From assembly GCA_022447545.1 (NCBI GenBank), contig JAKVBI010000014.1, forward strand, positions 78,920 to 142,919: 64,000 nt of DNA, written 5' to 3'. The stretch comes from Myxococcota bacterium (GTDB taxonomy: Bacteria > Myxococcota_A > UBA9160 > SMWR01). Shown in pieces: positions 7,823 to 17,169 of this stretch (positions are counted from its first letter, which is position 1; every line of letters starts with the position of its first letter). A program made the position numbers and the translations under genes. Below the pieces are notes generated by a model. That model was not told the DNA's origin. It worked only from the letters and a program-made list of their open reading frames with translations, and did not search any database.

Positions 7823-8971
7823 ATGACGAAACCTTCCGAGAAGAAGGCGACACTCGACGATCTGGCTTCCGGCCTCTGTGCTTGGGTCGAGCGTTCCACT
7901 GATGCAGAGGTGATCCGTGCTGAACCGCACGTGGGCGGGAATCATCGGATTGCCTGGCAGGTGGACGTGGGGAACGACAGCCGATCGTCTCGAGATCTCT
8001 TTCTCACTCTGGACGCTCCGGATGCGGGAGGTGACGGTGGGAATGCAAGGGATGCTGCGGTTCTGGCTGCCTTGGCTGAAACCTCGATCCCAGTCCCCAA
8101 ACTCGTCGCGCGGGACGGACCGGGCGGGGCCCTTCTTATGGAGCGAGTCATGGGACACTCCGATGCTCCACAAGGGGAGGATCTCGAGCCCGTGATGGGT
8201 GATCTGATGCGTCAGATGGTCGCAATCCACCGTGTGAGACCTGAGGTGCTGGCCATTCCCGAATTTTCGGTGCCGAGCACGCCCGAAGGCCTGGCGCTCG
8301 ATCAATTGAAAACGGTGGAGTCGAACTATCTTGAAACACCCGAGGCGCATCACCCGATAGTTGACTTTGGGTTGGGTTGGCTTCGACGCAACGTACCTCG
8401 CAACCCGGATGGCCCTGTTCTGGTCCACGCCGATATCGGTCCGGGAAATGTCATCTACGCTGATGGGGTAATCCGAGCCATCGTGGATTGGGAGATCTCG
8501 CACTGGGGTGACCCGGTGGAGGACCTCGCAACCCTCAGTGTTCGAGATATGTCAACGCCGGTCGGGTCTCTGAAACGACGTCTGGCTCAATACGAGGTCG
8601 AACTTGGAGGTTCAGTCGATCTCGATCGCTTCCGCTACTACCGGGCACTCGTTCTCGTCAGAAACAGTCTTTTGATCTGTCTCACTCTCGCGAAGACAGC
8701 AGTATCCGATCTTCCCCCTCAGTTGGAGGCCTTTGCGTTGCTTCTACGCCGCGCGGCCGCTCAAGCCTTGGCCGAGGCATCTCGACTGCCTTTCGTGAGA
8801 AATGATGGGTTGTCGCCAGCCTCGATTCCCGATCTTCCGACGGGAAGTCTCGAGAACGATGAGGTCTGGATTCCAGCGCTGGCTGCCCATGCACAAGCGG
8901 ATTGTTCAAAAAATCGCGATTTGATGGGGCCGCTCGCGAATTGCTGGCTGCAAGCGGTACCCGAATCGTGA
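7823..8971 (+). CDS. Aminoglycoside-phosphotransferase-fold (APH) family protein
   Basis: A 382-residue kinase-fold protein of the COG3173/APH group. The catalytic loop reads VHADIGPGNVIY (201-212; canonical H-G-D-L-H-P-G-N), with Asp204 as base and Asn209, and the metal-binding Asp222 lies in IVDWEISHWGDP. The nucleotide lobe is shorter and less conserved. Members near acyl-CoA dehydrogenases and SDRs often act on small lipophilic alcohols or are uncharacterised; antibiotic resistance should not be assumed. The stop TGA overlaps the GTG start of the next gene (GTGA), so the two are probably translationally coupled. Confidence 0.85.
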   Translation: MTKPSEKKATLDDLASGLCAWVERSTDAEVIRAEPHVGGNHRIAWQVDVGNDSRSSRDLFLTLDAPDAGGDGGNARDAAVLAALAETSIPVPKLVARDGPGGALLMERVMGHSDAPQGEDLEPVMGDLMRQMVAIHRVRPEVLAIPEFSVPSTPEGLALDQLKTVESNYLETPEAHHPIVDFGLGWLRRNVPRNPDGPVLVHADIGPGNVIYADGVIRAIVDWEISHWGDPVEDLATLSVRDMSTPVGSLKRRLAQYEVELGGSVDLDRFRYYRALVLVRNSLLICLTLAKTAVSDLPPQLEAFALLLRRAAAQALAEASRLPFVRNDGLSPASIPDLPTGSLENDEVWIPALAAHAQADCSKNRDLMGPLANCWLQAVPES

Positions 8972-9891
8972 TCGACCACTCGATGCACGACTCTTTCCAT
9001 CCGGTTACGAGTGATGATCCCGCTTGGATCGAAACTTTGTGGTTTCCCTTCTGGATCCCCGCTCGGGGGATGAGTGTCTATGTGCGCGTCGTCTTTCAGC
9101 CCAACGGTGCGTCTTACGGAGGCAACGTCGCGGTCTGGTCTGGGACCAATGGGCTTCATTTTGACGCCTCCATGTCCGGTAGCTTTCAGCAACTGGCGGA
9201 TTTGGGAGATCTTCGTTCACTCGTGCTCCCGGACGGATTGAGTCTCGACTGTCTTGCACCGGCCGAGCGTTACAGGCTGCGCTACGAGCACGCAGACTGC
9301 GAAATCGACGTGGTATTCAATGCACTCGCAGTGCCCACTTATCCGGCTCCCGACGATTCTCCAGGGATGTTTGCTGGTCATCTCGACCAGCACGGACAAG
9401 TGACGGGTCGGCTCCGGCTCTTCGATGAAACGATGGATGTCGATTGCTGGACCGTCCGCGACCGGTCTTGGGGGCCGAGGGTGGTTCGCAGCGATTTGCG
9501 TATCGGGAATGCCCATGGAAGCGCGAATGATCAGGCATTCTTCGCCTACATCCAGCAGGACGAGGCCGGTCGAGAAGTCATTCGGGGAGGAACTCTTTTT
9601 CGAGATGGTAGGCAGGCAGAGTTGGTGGAGGGAGAGCGACGTACAACCTGGGTGGACGGCTGGCCTGCGGAGCTGAGAATCGAAGCAAAAGACAGTATTG
9701 GTCGGGCGCTGGTGGCGGATGGCATATGTCGGAACCGCCGGAGTGTGGTTGCAAACCCGGAGCTCTATGCTCTGCTCAATTTGTCCGAGTGGAGCGTCGG
9801 AAAGGCGCGACTTTGGGGCGAGAATCACGACGTATGGTCGCGCACGGCGTGGCTGGCTGCGGGACGTGAGCCGCTCGAGGCTGGGAATTGA
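8968..9891 (+). CDS. DUF7064/DUF7065-like protein of unknown function
   Basis: A 307-residue protein if it begins at GTG 8968, which overlaps the upstream stop; ATG 8983 is a close alternative. It has no signal peptide or membrane helix. The content is beta-rich, with a central DVDCWTVRDRSWGPRV segment typical of proteins I associate with the DUF7064/7065 (lipocalin-like hydroxysteroid/isoprenoid-associated) group. That name is from memory of the motif W-x-x-R-D-x-S-W-G-x-R and is tentative. It sits between an APH-like kinase and an SDR with overlapping or adjacent ends, so the three genes probably act in one pathway. No reaction can be assigned. Confidence 0.75.
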   Translation: MIDHSMHDSFHPVTSDDPAWIETLWFPFWIPARGMSVYVRVVFQPNGASYGGNVAVWSGTNGLHFDASMSGSFQQLADLGDLRSLVLPDGLSLDCLAPAERYRLRYEHADCEIDVVFNALAVPTYPAPDDSPGMFAGHLDQHGQVTGRLRLFDETMDVDCWTVRDRSWGPRVVRSDLRIGNAHGSANDQAFFAYIQQDEAGREVIRGGTLFRDGRQAELVEGERRTTWVDGWPAELRIEAKDSIGRALVADGICRNRRSVVANPELYALLNLSEWSVGKARLWGENHDVWSRTAWLAAGREPLEAGN

Positions 9892-9892
9892 T

Positions 9893-10768
9893 GTGAAACG
9901 AGTGGCTCTGGTGACTGGATGCTCGGGTGGAATCGGATACTCGATTGCTGAGGCCTTGGCGAGGGAAAGCTGGAGTGTCTACGCAGGATCGCGCTCGCCA
10001 GATGCCGACGGGGCACTTGCCGAGGCAGGTTGCACTCTCGTGCAACTCGATGTTCGAGATGAATCCCAGTGCCGGTCTGCAGTTTCCAGGGCCGAGGCGG
10101 AAAAGGGATCTATCGACGCTCTCGTGAACAATGCAGGCTTTGGTCTGCATGGTGCAGTCGAAGACACCTCTCTGAGTGATGCGCGTCAGCAGTTTGAGAC
10201 CAACTTTTTTTCCATCGCGCGTTTGTGTCAACTCGTGCTCCCCGCAATGCGTGCATCTGGTGGTGGGCATATCATCAACATGAGCAGCATGGGCGGTCGG
10301 GTCACTTTTCCCGGAGGTGCTTTCTATCACGCTTCGAAGCACGCTTTGGAGGCCTTCAGTGATGCTTTGCGTTTCGAAACCAAGGGTTTTGGTGTCAACG
10401 TGGTGATCGTCGAGCCGGGACCGGTCCGGAGCGCCTTTGGTTCGACGGGCATCGGGACAATGACAGGGAGCACCGGCGAGCCCGCCTATCGAGCGTTCCG
10501 CGAAAGCATCGTGGCAGGTCTGAGGTCGACCTTTCAGGGGCCCGGTAGCGAGCGGTCGTCTTCTCCCGAAGAAGTTGCAGCAGTCTGTCTGCATGCTCTC
10601 AGTGAGCGTGAGCCAGCTTCTCGGTACGTGGTGGGTGAAATGGCAGAATTGCTCATCGAGCAGCGGTTCGCAGGGGGGGATTCAGCATGGGACGAATTCC
10701 TCGAAGGCCTCTATCCACGGCCTGGTGGAGACCGGTCCGGGTCGACGGGAACGACGGATTCTGCATGA
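9893..10768 (+). CDS. Short-chain dehydrogenase/reductase
   Basis: A 291-residue SDR starting at GTG 9893, two bases after the previous stop codon begins its last base, so it is the third member of a coupled set. Motifs: VALVTGCSGGIGYSIAEAL (cofactor), LVNNAGFGLHG, a Ser in INMSSMGG, and YHASKHALEAFSDALR (Tyr/Lys pair). The sequence VIVEPGPVRSAFG is characteristic of 17-beta-hydroxysteroid-dehydrogenase-like and oxidoreductase SDRs. It reduces or oxidises a hydroxyl or keto group with NAD(P). The longer frame upstream overlaps the previous gene and lacks SDR content. Confidence 0.9.
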   Translation: MKRVALVTGCSGGIGYSIAEALARESWSVYAGSRSPDADGALAEAGCTLVQLDVRDESQCRSAVSRAEAEKGSIDALVNNAGFGLHGAVEDTSLSDARQQFETNFFSIARLCQLVLPAMRASGGGHIINMSSMGGRVTFPGGAFYHASKHALEAFSDALRFETKGFGVNVVIVEPGPVRSAFGSTGIGTMTGSTGEPAYRAFRESIVAGLRSTFQGPGSERSSSPEEVAAVCLHALSEREPASRYVVGEMAELLIEQRFAGGDSAWDEFLEGLYPRPGGDRSGSTGTTDSA

Positions 10769-10992
10769 TGCGCCGGGTTCGGAGACTGGCCTGCATCTCG
10801 TCGGTTAGGAATCCCATCATGGTGCTCGGGACCGTCAGGACCTTCGTAAATCTCTGAGAGATGGGTCTTTAGACCGCAGGAATTCGCGCTCGTTTCATCA
10901 AACTCGCGCGTGCCGTTTTACATTCGATGATGCGGTTGTTGAACCACCGCGGGAACCAGATCCCAGCGCGATCAGGAGGATCCCGCGGAATC

Positions 10993-12174
10993 TCAGGTCT
11001 TTGGTTTGGATATGAGATCAGAGAAGAACGAACTCAAGGACTCCGCATGGCTCCGCCACGAGAAATGGCCGGCGCGTTCGACTGCGGCTCGCTTCATGTC
11101 TTCCGTCGAGCCGTGGTCTTCCATGACCTTTCGTATCGAATCGGCGCAGGCCCGATGGTCGAAGGGAGCAAAGTAAGAAGCGGCATCCTGTAGGATCTCC
11201 CGATTGACGTCGGTATCGGCCGCGACACTGGGCAGGCCACTGGCCATGGCTTCGACCATAGGATGGCCGAAGGACTCCAGAAACGTCGGCCAGAAATGGA
11301 TATCGGCCGCGGCATAGATCGCGTGGAGTTGTGGCCAAGCCAGTTGGCCGGGCATGTAGACGTGTTCTTCGATGCCGAGTTCTCGGATTCGCTGCAGCAT
11401 GGCGTCGAATTCAGCCATTTCGCCGAATGGTTTCCACGAAGCCGTGAGTACGAGGCCGAGATCGATCCCTTCGTCCAGTAAGCGGGCCAGGCTCTCAATG
11501 CCGGTTTCGAAATTCTTGTGAACCGCGTACCCCGACACATAGAGGAGGATGCGACGTCCCGATGCCCTCCAGGCTTGGATGGGCTCCAGGATGCTTGGTT
11601 CGGGCTGGTCGCCGCTGAAGAATAGTTGCCGATCGAAGCCGTAATGGAGGACTCGCGTCGTCTTTCGTTTCAGCGAAACGAACCTTTGCACCCTCTTCTC
11701 CATTGCCTTGGTGGGGAATAGAGCGGCATTCGCGGCTCGGACGGACAAGGCGCTCCAGGTGCGGCGCAGAGTCAGGTCGCGGGTGGATCGCCCCAGTTCT
11801 CGCAGGCGTTGTTCCAGGGAGCGGGAGAAGTAGACGGGGTTTCGGATCAGCAGTGCTTCTGGCCGGTGGTTTACGAGGGAACCGAAACCATTGGAGGAAA
11901 AAAGGAGATCCGCGCCATAGCGCCGGGCAATCATAGGTACGTGTACTTGGTCGAAGGTGATTCTTCGCGCCAGTTGTACCGGCGGATAGGGGTAGCTTTC
12001 GAATTCGAAGCGCGGGTCTTGGAGAACATCAGCGAGGCGGTCCAGGGTCGGCTGAGGAGCGATCACCAGGAAGTGATCGTCGTTTTCGAGCGCGGCCATA
12101 TTGGGGAGGAGGTTGGTGAGGTGTGTCACAGCGCCGCCTTGGTTGGCTGCTGCTGCGTTTATGCAGATCCTCAT
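10993..12174 (-). CDS. GT4-type glycosyltransferase (GT-B fold)
   Basis: A 393-residue family 4 (group 1) glycosyltransferase. The N-terminal MRICINAAAANQGGAVTHL begins the first Rossmann domain. The second contains ILLYVSGYAVHKNFETGI, MPGQLAWPQLHAIYAAADI and the donor-binding E-x7-E signature in ESFGHPMVEAMASGLP. It transfers a sugar from a nucleotide donor to an unknown acceptor. ATG 12174 is preferred over the upstream start because it begins directly at the fold's first strand. It is the last gene of a minus-strand run. No other polysaccharide genes are adjacent, although a GT2 gene lies 5 kb away. Confidence 0.9.
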   Translation of the reverse strand: MRICINAAAANQGGAVTHLTNLLPNMAALENDDHFLVIAPQPTLDRLADVLQDPRFEFESYPYPPVQLARRITFDQVHVPMIARRYGADLLFSSNGFGSLVNHRPEALLIRNPVYFSRSLEQRLRELGRSTRDLTLRRTWSALSVRAANAALFPTKAMEKRVQRFVSLKRKTTRVLHYGFDRQLFFSGDQPEPSILEPIQAWRASGRRILLYVSGYAVHKNFETGIESLARLLDEGIDLGLVLTASWKPFGEMAEFDAMLQRIRELGIEEHVYMPGQLAWPQLHAIYAAADIHFWPTFLESFGHPMVEAMASGLPSVAADTDVNREILQDAASYFAPFDHRACADSIRKVMEDHGSTEDMKRAAVERAGHFSWRSHAESLSSFFSDLISKPKT

Positions 12175-12405
12175 GTCTTTGGCCCACTCCACGCCTGTAT
12201 GCGCTCGGACGGCGTATGTTGATTTCGTGGGGGGCTCGCTATTTGGCGAGTCGGTCTCCGGGCGAAGACTCTACCATGGATCTGCGGGGATGAGTTGGGC
12301 CCACCGATAGGTCTCTCCTCGAGGGGAGCGCGTTTGGCAACCTTGGAGGTTCGAGGCGCGTCGTAGACCGCGCGGTGCTGGCGTTTCACGATGAGCGCTC
12401 GTCCA

Positions 12406-13566
12406 TCAGAGCAGGGGTGAAACCCTCTTTCGGACAGCCGGGTCGCGGAAACGGAAGAGACAGCGGTCGCAGTAGTAGTGAAGCAGTTGCTCGGCCAGGA
12501 AGACTCCCAACACGAGCCCGACGATGAGCGCGAACTGCGGAGGGACCTGTCCCAGGATCTCTTTGTAGTCTCCGCCGCTGAATTTATTGAACATGAAAAA
12601 GTAGTGGTGAAAGATCGCGGCGACGACGACGATCAGGCTTAGAGCACGAACGTGTCGGTAAAGCGACCCAGGAGCTCCGAATCCCAGGGTGCGGTAGTAG
12701 TTGGTGTTGATGAGTCCAACGAGGCCGATCGCGATGAGCCAATGGCTCCAGAAATAGGAAATGATGTAGAAGAAGGCGAGTTTGTAGTGTGTAAAGTACA
12801 GAATCGCCGGGTGTGCAAGCATTACGAAGTAGTACAGCAGCTTCGGGATCGAGGTGTCGCCTTTCGCGATCTCGATCCCCATCACCACGAGGGTCAGAGC
12901 TACCGCCGCTATCAGCGCGATCTCGGCGCCTACCGCTACGAAGTCGCGACTCAGTGGCACATAGCTGAAGAAAGCTTCCTGGAACGGAGAGTTGGTGACG
13001 GCTTTCAGGTAAACGAAGGGTTGGATCACGAACATCATCACGACTGCGAACCCCTTGTCGATCAAACGGTCGCGGCGTCCGGTCTGCCCCGCCTTCAAGC
13101 GATAGATCGACAGGACTCCGAAATCCTGATTGCCGAAGTGCCAGAAATGGCCCACCCAGAACAGACCGAGGTAGACCCCCCAGAGCCACTGTGATGAGGT
13201 CAAGGGGAAGGTGTGCGGGAATGCATCGTATACGCCGATCCCCACGCCTAGAAGAAGCGAGAATCCCACGACGGCCAGTGGGATGTAGGTCCACTTTCGG
13301 CGGTCGAGACGTCTTTCTTCACGGAGTAGAGGCGAAGCGACCACCATATAGGTCGTGGACCAAGAGTGGGAGATTGCAAGGTAGACGTTCACTGCAAATA
13401 GCAGAGATGCCGCGGCCTCCATGCCGATCCCAGCGGTCAACCCGAGGAATAGTGCACAGCCCCAAAGAGCTGAGAACATCCAAAACAGGTCCCAGGGAGC
13501 CGAGCGAACCCAGCCCCTAGGGGAGGTCCGGAATGTAGGAACCGTCGTCGCCGTATCAGTTGCCAT
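12406..13566 (-). CDS. Polytopic membrane protein rich in histidine motifs, function unknown
   Basis: A 386-residue protein with about 10 hydrophobic segments. Striking His-containing motifs sit at or near helix ends: WVGHFWHFGNQDFGVLSIYR, YFWSHWLIAIGL, IFHHYFFMFNKFSGG, and a C-terminal LLHYYCDRCLFRFRDPAVRK. The last (H-Y-x2-D-x3-F-R-x-R-D-P) recurs, as I recall, in uncharacterised bacterial membrane proteins and may bind metal or a cofactor; this is inference. The start MATDTATTVPTF follows a divergently unrelated spacer. I cannot name a substrate or reaction. The spacer to the GT4 gene downstream (12175-12405) holds nothing I recognise. Confidence 0.75.
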   Translation of the reverse strand: MATDTATTVPTFRTSPRGWVRSAPWDLFWMFSALWGCALFLGLTAGIGMEAAASLLFAVNVYLAISHSWSTTYMVVASPLLREERRLDRRKWTYIPLAVVGFSLLLGVGIGVYDAFPHTFPLTSSQWLWGVYLGLFWVGHFWHFGNQDFGVLSIYRLKAGQTGRRDRLIDKGFAVVMMFVIQPFVYLKAVTNSPFQEAFFSYVPLSRDFVAVGAEIALIAAVALTLVVMGIEIAKGDTSIPKLLYYFVMLAHPAILYFTHYKLAFFYIISYFWSHWLIAIGLVGLINTNYYRTLGFGAPGSLYRHVRALSLIVVVAAIFHHYFFMFNKFSGGDYKEILGQVPPQFALIVGLVLGVFLAEQLLHYYCDRCLFRFRDPAVRKRVSPLL

Positions 13567-13800
13567 ATCGGTTCCGAAAGTCTCTCATTCTCGAAGCCGT
13601 CGTGCCAACTTCCGTGAGAGTCCTTGGGCGGAGTGCTTGAGGCCGACTGCAGGTTTGGAGCTTCCTTCCACCTGCAGGAACGATCAGGCGCATCCGAGCT
13701 GTCGCCAGGGCTGACCCGGAATTGGCAGACGAAGCGGGCGAGGCAGTTCGAGTCGCGGGAAGTCCGGGGCTCGACTCGGCGCTTCGAGGGGCCCCCGGCC

Positions 13801-15075
13801 TCAGTCCCTGGGAGCGCGAATATCGAACATTCGCGCCGCATTCTCACCGAGGACCTTGACCCGAGTTTCTTCTCTCAATTCTCCCATGGTTCGCTCGATG
13901 GCGGCAGCCGAGTGGGGCCACGTGCCTTCGTGATGCGGGTAGTCGTTGGCCCACATCACGTTGCTCGTTAGGCCTCGTTCTTCGACTAGGGCAAGACCAG
14001 CCGGATCGATTTGGAAGGTTGCGAAGCAGTTGCTGCGAAAATATTCGCTGGGCAACCGCGGTAGGACGGGACGCACCCACATGTGATGGGCTCGGTGGGC
14101 GTGATCCATGGCCTCGAGGAGCCAGGGAACCCAGCCGATACCGCTTTCGACTGTTCCCACCCGTAGAGTCGGATGGCGTTCTAGAACCCCGGACGCAATG
14201 ACCTGGACCAGAGGCTCCATGGTGGTTTCCATGGAGTGCGACACGTAGTTGATGATCGCTCCGCCGTTTCCCGAAACCGCACGAGGGTCTCTTCCTGTGG
14301 AAACGTGGAACGTGATGGGAAGGCCGACTTCTTCGAGTCGCGACCACAAGCCTTCGAGACTCGGATCGTTGTACATCAATTCGCCGGCGCGGACGGGTCC
14401 ATAGATCGGTTTGTTGGGAAGTAGGAACCCCTTGAATCCCTTTTGCGTGGCCCATTCGATTTCTGCATAGGTTCCTTCGAGGTCTCCCGTCGAAAGCATC
14501 GCCATGGGGAGCATGCGGTCGAAAGCGTCCCCGTATTCGTCGAGAGCCCAGCGGTTCCAAACCCGGCACATCGCCATGGCGAACACCGGATCGGGGGTCG
14601 CGTATCCCAGTAGCCCTTTGTTGGGAAAGATGATTTCAGCATCGATTCCATCGGCTGCATTGTCTCGATCGCGATTTTCGATGCCGACGCCAGCTTGATT
14701 CCGGAGTAGATCCTCCTCTTCCATTCGGGAGGAATAGGGGAGGGCCATGCTCGATTTTTCGAAGGGTTGTCGCTCTTGGACTTGTGCCTTCTTTTTCCAG
14801 TCCTTCCCGGGTTTCACGAGTTGCGGACGGTTTCCTTCGATGACCATGTACCGTGAGCCATCTTCTCGCGTTTCGATCCGCGGGATTCGATTTCGGTATT
14901 TAGGCTCAATTCTCTCAGCCATGTATTTCGCCGGCTCACAGGCGTGGCTGTCCGCCGACACCATCAAGTATTTGTTCGGGGTTCCCGGTCGAGCGCTGCC
15001 CTGCCATTCCGGTGCGCCTGGTGTTTCTTGGCGCCACGCGTTTCGCATCGTCGGAGGTTGGGGATTGGTGCTCAT
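13801..15075 (-). CDS. Amidohydrolase-2 family metal-dependent hydrolase (PF04909)
   Basis: A 424-residue TIM-barrel hydrolase. The first metal motif appears as SADSHACEP (Asp42, His44), later ITFHVSTG supplies the barrel His, and the C-terminal ANDYPHHEGTWP gives the conserved Asp. Members of this decarboxylase/hydrolase group (ACMSD-like) act on carboxylates, lactones or cyclic amides. The long N-terminal insert rich in Lys (GKDWKKKAQVQERQPF) is shared with the 41-kb paralogue, which also carries a GSKKTKNW segment. Three other paralogues occur in this window, so a common catabolic theme is likely. The substrate is unknown. Confidence 0.9.
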   Translation of the reverse strand: MSTNPQPPTMRNAWRQETPGAPEWQGSARPGTPNKYLMVSADSHACEPAKYMAERIEPKYRNRIPRIETREDGSRYMVIEGNRPQLVKPGKDWKKKAQVQERQPFEKSSMALPYSSRMEEEDLLRNQAGVGIENRDRDNAADGIDAEIIFPNKGLLGYATPDPVFAMAMCRVWNRWALDEYGDAFDRMLPMAMLSTGDLEGTYAEIEWATQKGFKGFLLPNKPIYGPVRAGELMYNDPSLEGLWSRLEEVGLPITFHVSTGRDPRAVSGNGGAIINYVSHSMETTMEPLVQVIASGVLERHPTLRVGTVESGIGWVPWLLEAMDHAHRAHHMWVRPVLPRLPSEYFRSNCFATFQIDPAGLALVEERGLTSNVMWANDYPHHEGTWPHSAAAIERTMGELREETRVKVLGENAARMFDIRAPRD

Positions 15076-15328
15076 GCGAATGTTGCCCTTTCGGGTTTAA
15101 ATGAATCCCAATCAAGTCGCTTCCCGGGCGCGTGCCCTGGCGCGTTGTGCACGGGGTCAGAATGTCCTGATCCCCAAGCCTCGTCAATCGCATTTCCTTC
15201 GGAAGGTGTGTGCTTGGGTTCGCGCGTGAAAATGGTTCCGTGTTTCACCGGGGCGATGCGTGAACTTCTGGCGAGGTTCGACCGGGTAGCGTCGGTGGTG
15301 CTATGGACCCCAGCCCCTCACGTCGGAG

Positions 15329-16330
15329 CTACCGAAAAGCGATGGTCAGAACCATCATGAAAAGTGCGGGGTAGACAAAGCGTGCGGCGATGTCGATCTG
15401 CCTCGCGAGTTTGAGGCGTCGGTCCTCTCGGGCCAGGATGCCTGTTACGACGGCCTCTCCGAGTGCGCCAAAGACAAGGAGCATGCACCCCATCAGGTAG
15501 AAGTCTGCCCGGGTGAGGTATGAGATGGGCGGGAGGATGTTGCTTAAGGCAAAGTTGTAGGCGATGAGCGTGAAGACTGCACTGGTTGCGATCCCGATCT
15601 GGGTGGCGAGCACTGTCGGGTCGAGCCAGAAGACGGTGTAGGCCATGAGGACGATGAGTCCCAGCGGGATAAAAAGCTTCCAGGCAAAGAACAATCCGCT
15701 GCGCTGAGCCGAATAGGTTGCGGTGATCGTCGCGTAGGAATGGATGCCATCCGGAGCGAGTTGCTTTCCGTCGCTCAAGCTTTGGGGTGCGACATTCCAC
15801 CCAGCGACAGTAAAGCTTCTCATTTTTCCCGAGCGCGATGGATCTGGGATGAGTACTCGATTGCGATGGTCCAGAGTTCCGATTTCGACTTCGAAGGTCT
15901 GGATGTCCATTGGAAAGTCCTTGAGATTCATCGGTATGCTGAGCGTTCCCTGGTAGCGTTGGCGAAAAATGACTCTTCCTTTTCGGTCAACATCCACCAG
16001 GGGTTCGAATCTCTCCTTCAAGTTTCGACCATTGATGACGAAGAGACGCGGTGAATCGACTTGGGCGAGTGGGAGTACCCGGAGTTCTGGAGCACCGGGG
16101 TCAGCGAGATCGTTCTGTTGCCAGCTTGCAATGATGGCGAAGTCCACTACGACCGACTGCTGAAGTTCCTGGATTTCGGAGATGTCCAGGACATAGACTC
16201 CGACCTCGACCGGAAGTGGTTGCGTAGATGTGCCGTTGGCCGCGGTACCCATTGCGATGCCCGCGAACAAAACAAGGAGCCTCTTCCATCGATGTGAAGA
16301 GTATTTTTCGTCGGGCTCCTCGGTTCTCAT
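15329..16330 (-). CDS. Prokaryotic pentameric ligand-gated ion channel (Cys-loop receptor homologue)
   Basis: A 333-residue protein with the complete pLGIC plan: a signal-like N-terminal helix (about 16-30), a beta-sandwich ligand domain beginning PVEVGVYVLDISEI, the Cys-loop equivalent MNLKDFPMDIQTFEVE (134-149, without cysteines, as in GLIC/ELIC), and four membrane helices (about 212-234, 240-262, 271-294, 312-333). The M2-M3 link NILPPISYLTRADFY is diagnostic. It would form a homopentameric cation or anion pore in the inner membrane with the binding domain in the periplasm. ATG 16330 is chosen because the upstream extension has no domain content. The ligand is unknown. Confidence 0.9.
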   Translation of the reverse strand: MRTEEPDEKYSSHRWKRLLVLFAGIAMGTAANGTSTQPLPVEVGVYVLDISEIQELQQSVVVDFAIIASWQQNDLADPGAPELRVLPLAQVDSPRLFVINGRNLKERFEPLVDVDRKGRVIFRQRYQGTLSIPMNLKDFPMDIQTFEVEIGTLDHRNRVLIPDPSRSGKMRSFTVAGWNVAPQSLSDGKQLAPDGIHSYATITATYSAQRSGLFFAWKLFIPLGLIVLMAYTVFWLDPTVLATQIGIATSAVFTLIAYNFALSNILPPISYLTRADFYLMGCMLLVFGALGEAVVTGILAREDRRLKLARQIDIAARFVYPALFMMVLTIAFR

Positions 16331-16440
16331 GGTTTGCGTGTCGATGGGGCTCGGTTTCAACTGGACGTCTCGATTGCTTTGGCCTGGTCCGTTCCAGCAC
16401 TCGGTGCGTCCCAGTTGCTGTGCACAAGCCGCGATGGCGT

Positions 16441-17169
16441 CTATTTTCGTGCGACGGCCAGCAAGTTCTGTGTGAATACCGCTCGCCGACCCGTATCTCC
16501 AGATTCCGCAGCCAGGTAGACCCTGAGGATGCCTCGAATCAATTTCCAGATGATCCAGCGTCCCAGGCTCTTGAGTGTTTGGGGTGTTGGTGCCCATTCG
16601 TAGCACTCCACCCCTTTAAAGCCCGATGCGAGAAGAAGAGCCGGAAGAGAGTCACGCGTGAATGCGATTTCGTGTGTGAGGTCTCCGTAACGCACTCTGC
16701 CAAACAAAGGCGATTCGCCATTGGGGACCTTGATCAGCCAACGGCCACCGGGTCGGAGGACTCGGAATACCTCGTCTACGAGAGCAATGAGTTCGTCGCG
16801 AGTCTGGTGCTCCAAGACATCGATGGCCAGAATCAGATCCTGAGAGGAGTCCGTGAGTCCAGCGAGGGTGTCCATCAGGCCTCCCTGTGAGACTCCTTCG
16901 ACACCGAGGCGCGCGGCTTCATCGACCTGCTCCTGCGAGAGGTCGACACCGCGGAGGTTGCGATACCCCTCGCGCTGAGCGTAGTAGAGGACTCCTCCAT
17001 ACCCACAACCCAGGTCGATGCCCACGGCGTCGCGGTCGTCGGGGAAGTGTTTCTCGATCATCGCACGGGTGGGTCCAGCGCGTGCGCGCAGGCCGGCTTC
17101 GCCCACGGTTCCAGCCTGGCCATCCGTGATGTACGACTCGTAGATTCGCGATCGGTAGTCGGACGACAT
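16441..17169 (-). CDS. Class I SAM-dependent methyltransferase
   Basis: A 242-residue methyltransferase beginning MSSDYRSRIYESYITD. Motif I is GIDLGCGYGGVLYYAQ, then LRGVDLSQEQVDEA, LILAIDVLEHQTRDEL and VLRPGGRWLIKVPNGESP, the pattern of methyltransferase-11/23 enzymes often found in glycan or lipid biosynthesis. The C-terminus has a weakly hydrophobic IIWKLIRGILRVYL helix. ATG 17169 is preferred to the 17-residue longer version. It stands between the channel gene and the RluA-type gene on the same strand, spaced by about 110 bases on each side. Its acceptor is not predictable. Confidence 0.88.
   Translation of the reverse strand: MSSDYRSRIYESYITDGQAGTVGEAGLRARAGPTRAMIEKHFPDDRDAVGIDLGCGYGGVLYYAQREGYRNLRGVDLSQEQVDEAARLGVEGVSQGGLMDTLAGLTDSSQDLILAIDVLEHQTRDELIALVDEVFRVLRPGGRWLIKVPNGESPLFGRVRYGDLTHEIAFTRDSLPALLLASGFKGVECYEWAPTPQTLKSLGRWIIWKLIRGILRVYLAAESGDTGRRAVFTQNLLAVARK

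Noticed and set aside
6994-7902. A 302-residue plus-strand open frame
   Set aside because: It mirrors the SDR gene on the other strand; the SDR has every expected motif.
7823-8971. Antibiotic-resistance interpretation of the APH-like protein
   Set aside because: The fold is widespread in catabolic contexts and the neighbours (DUF7064-like protein, SDR) indicate metabolism.
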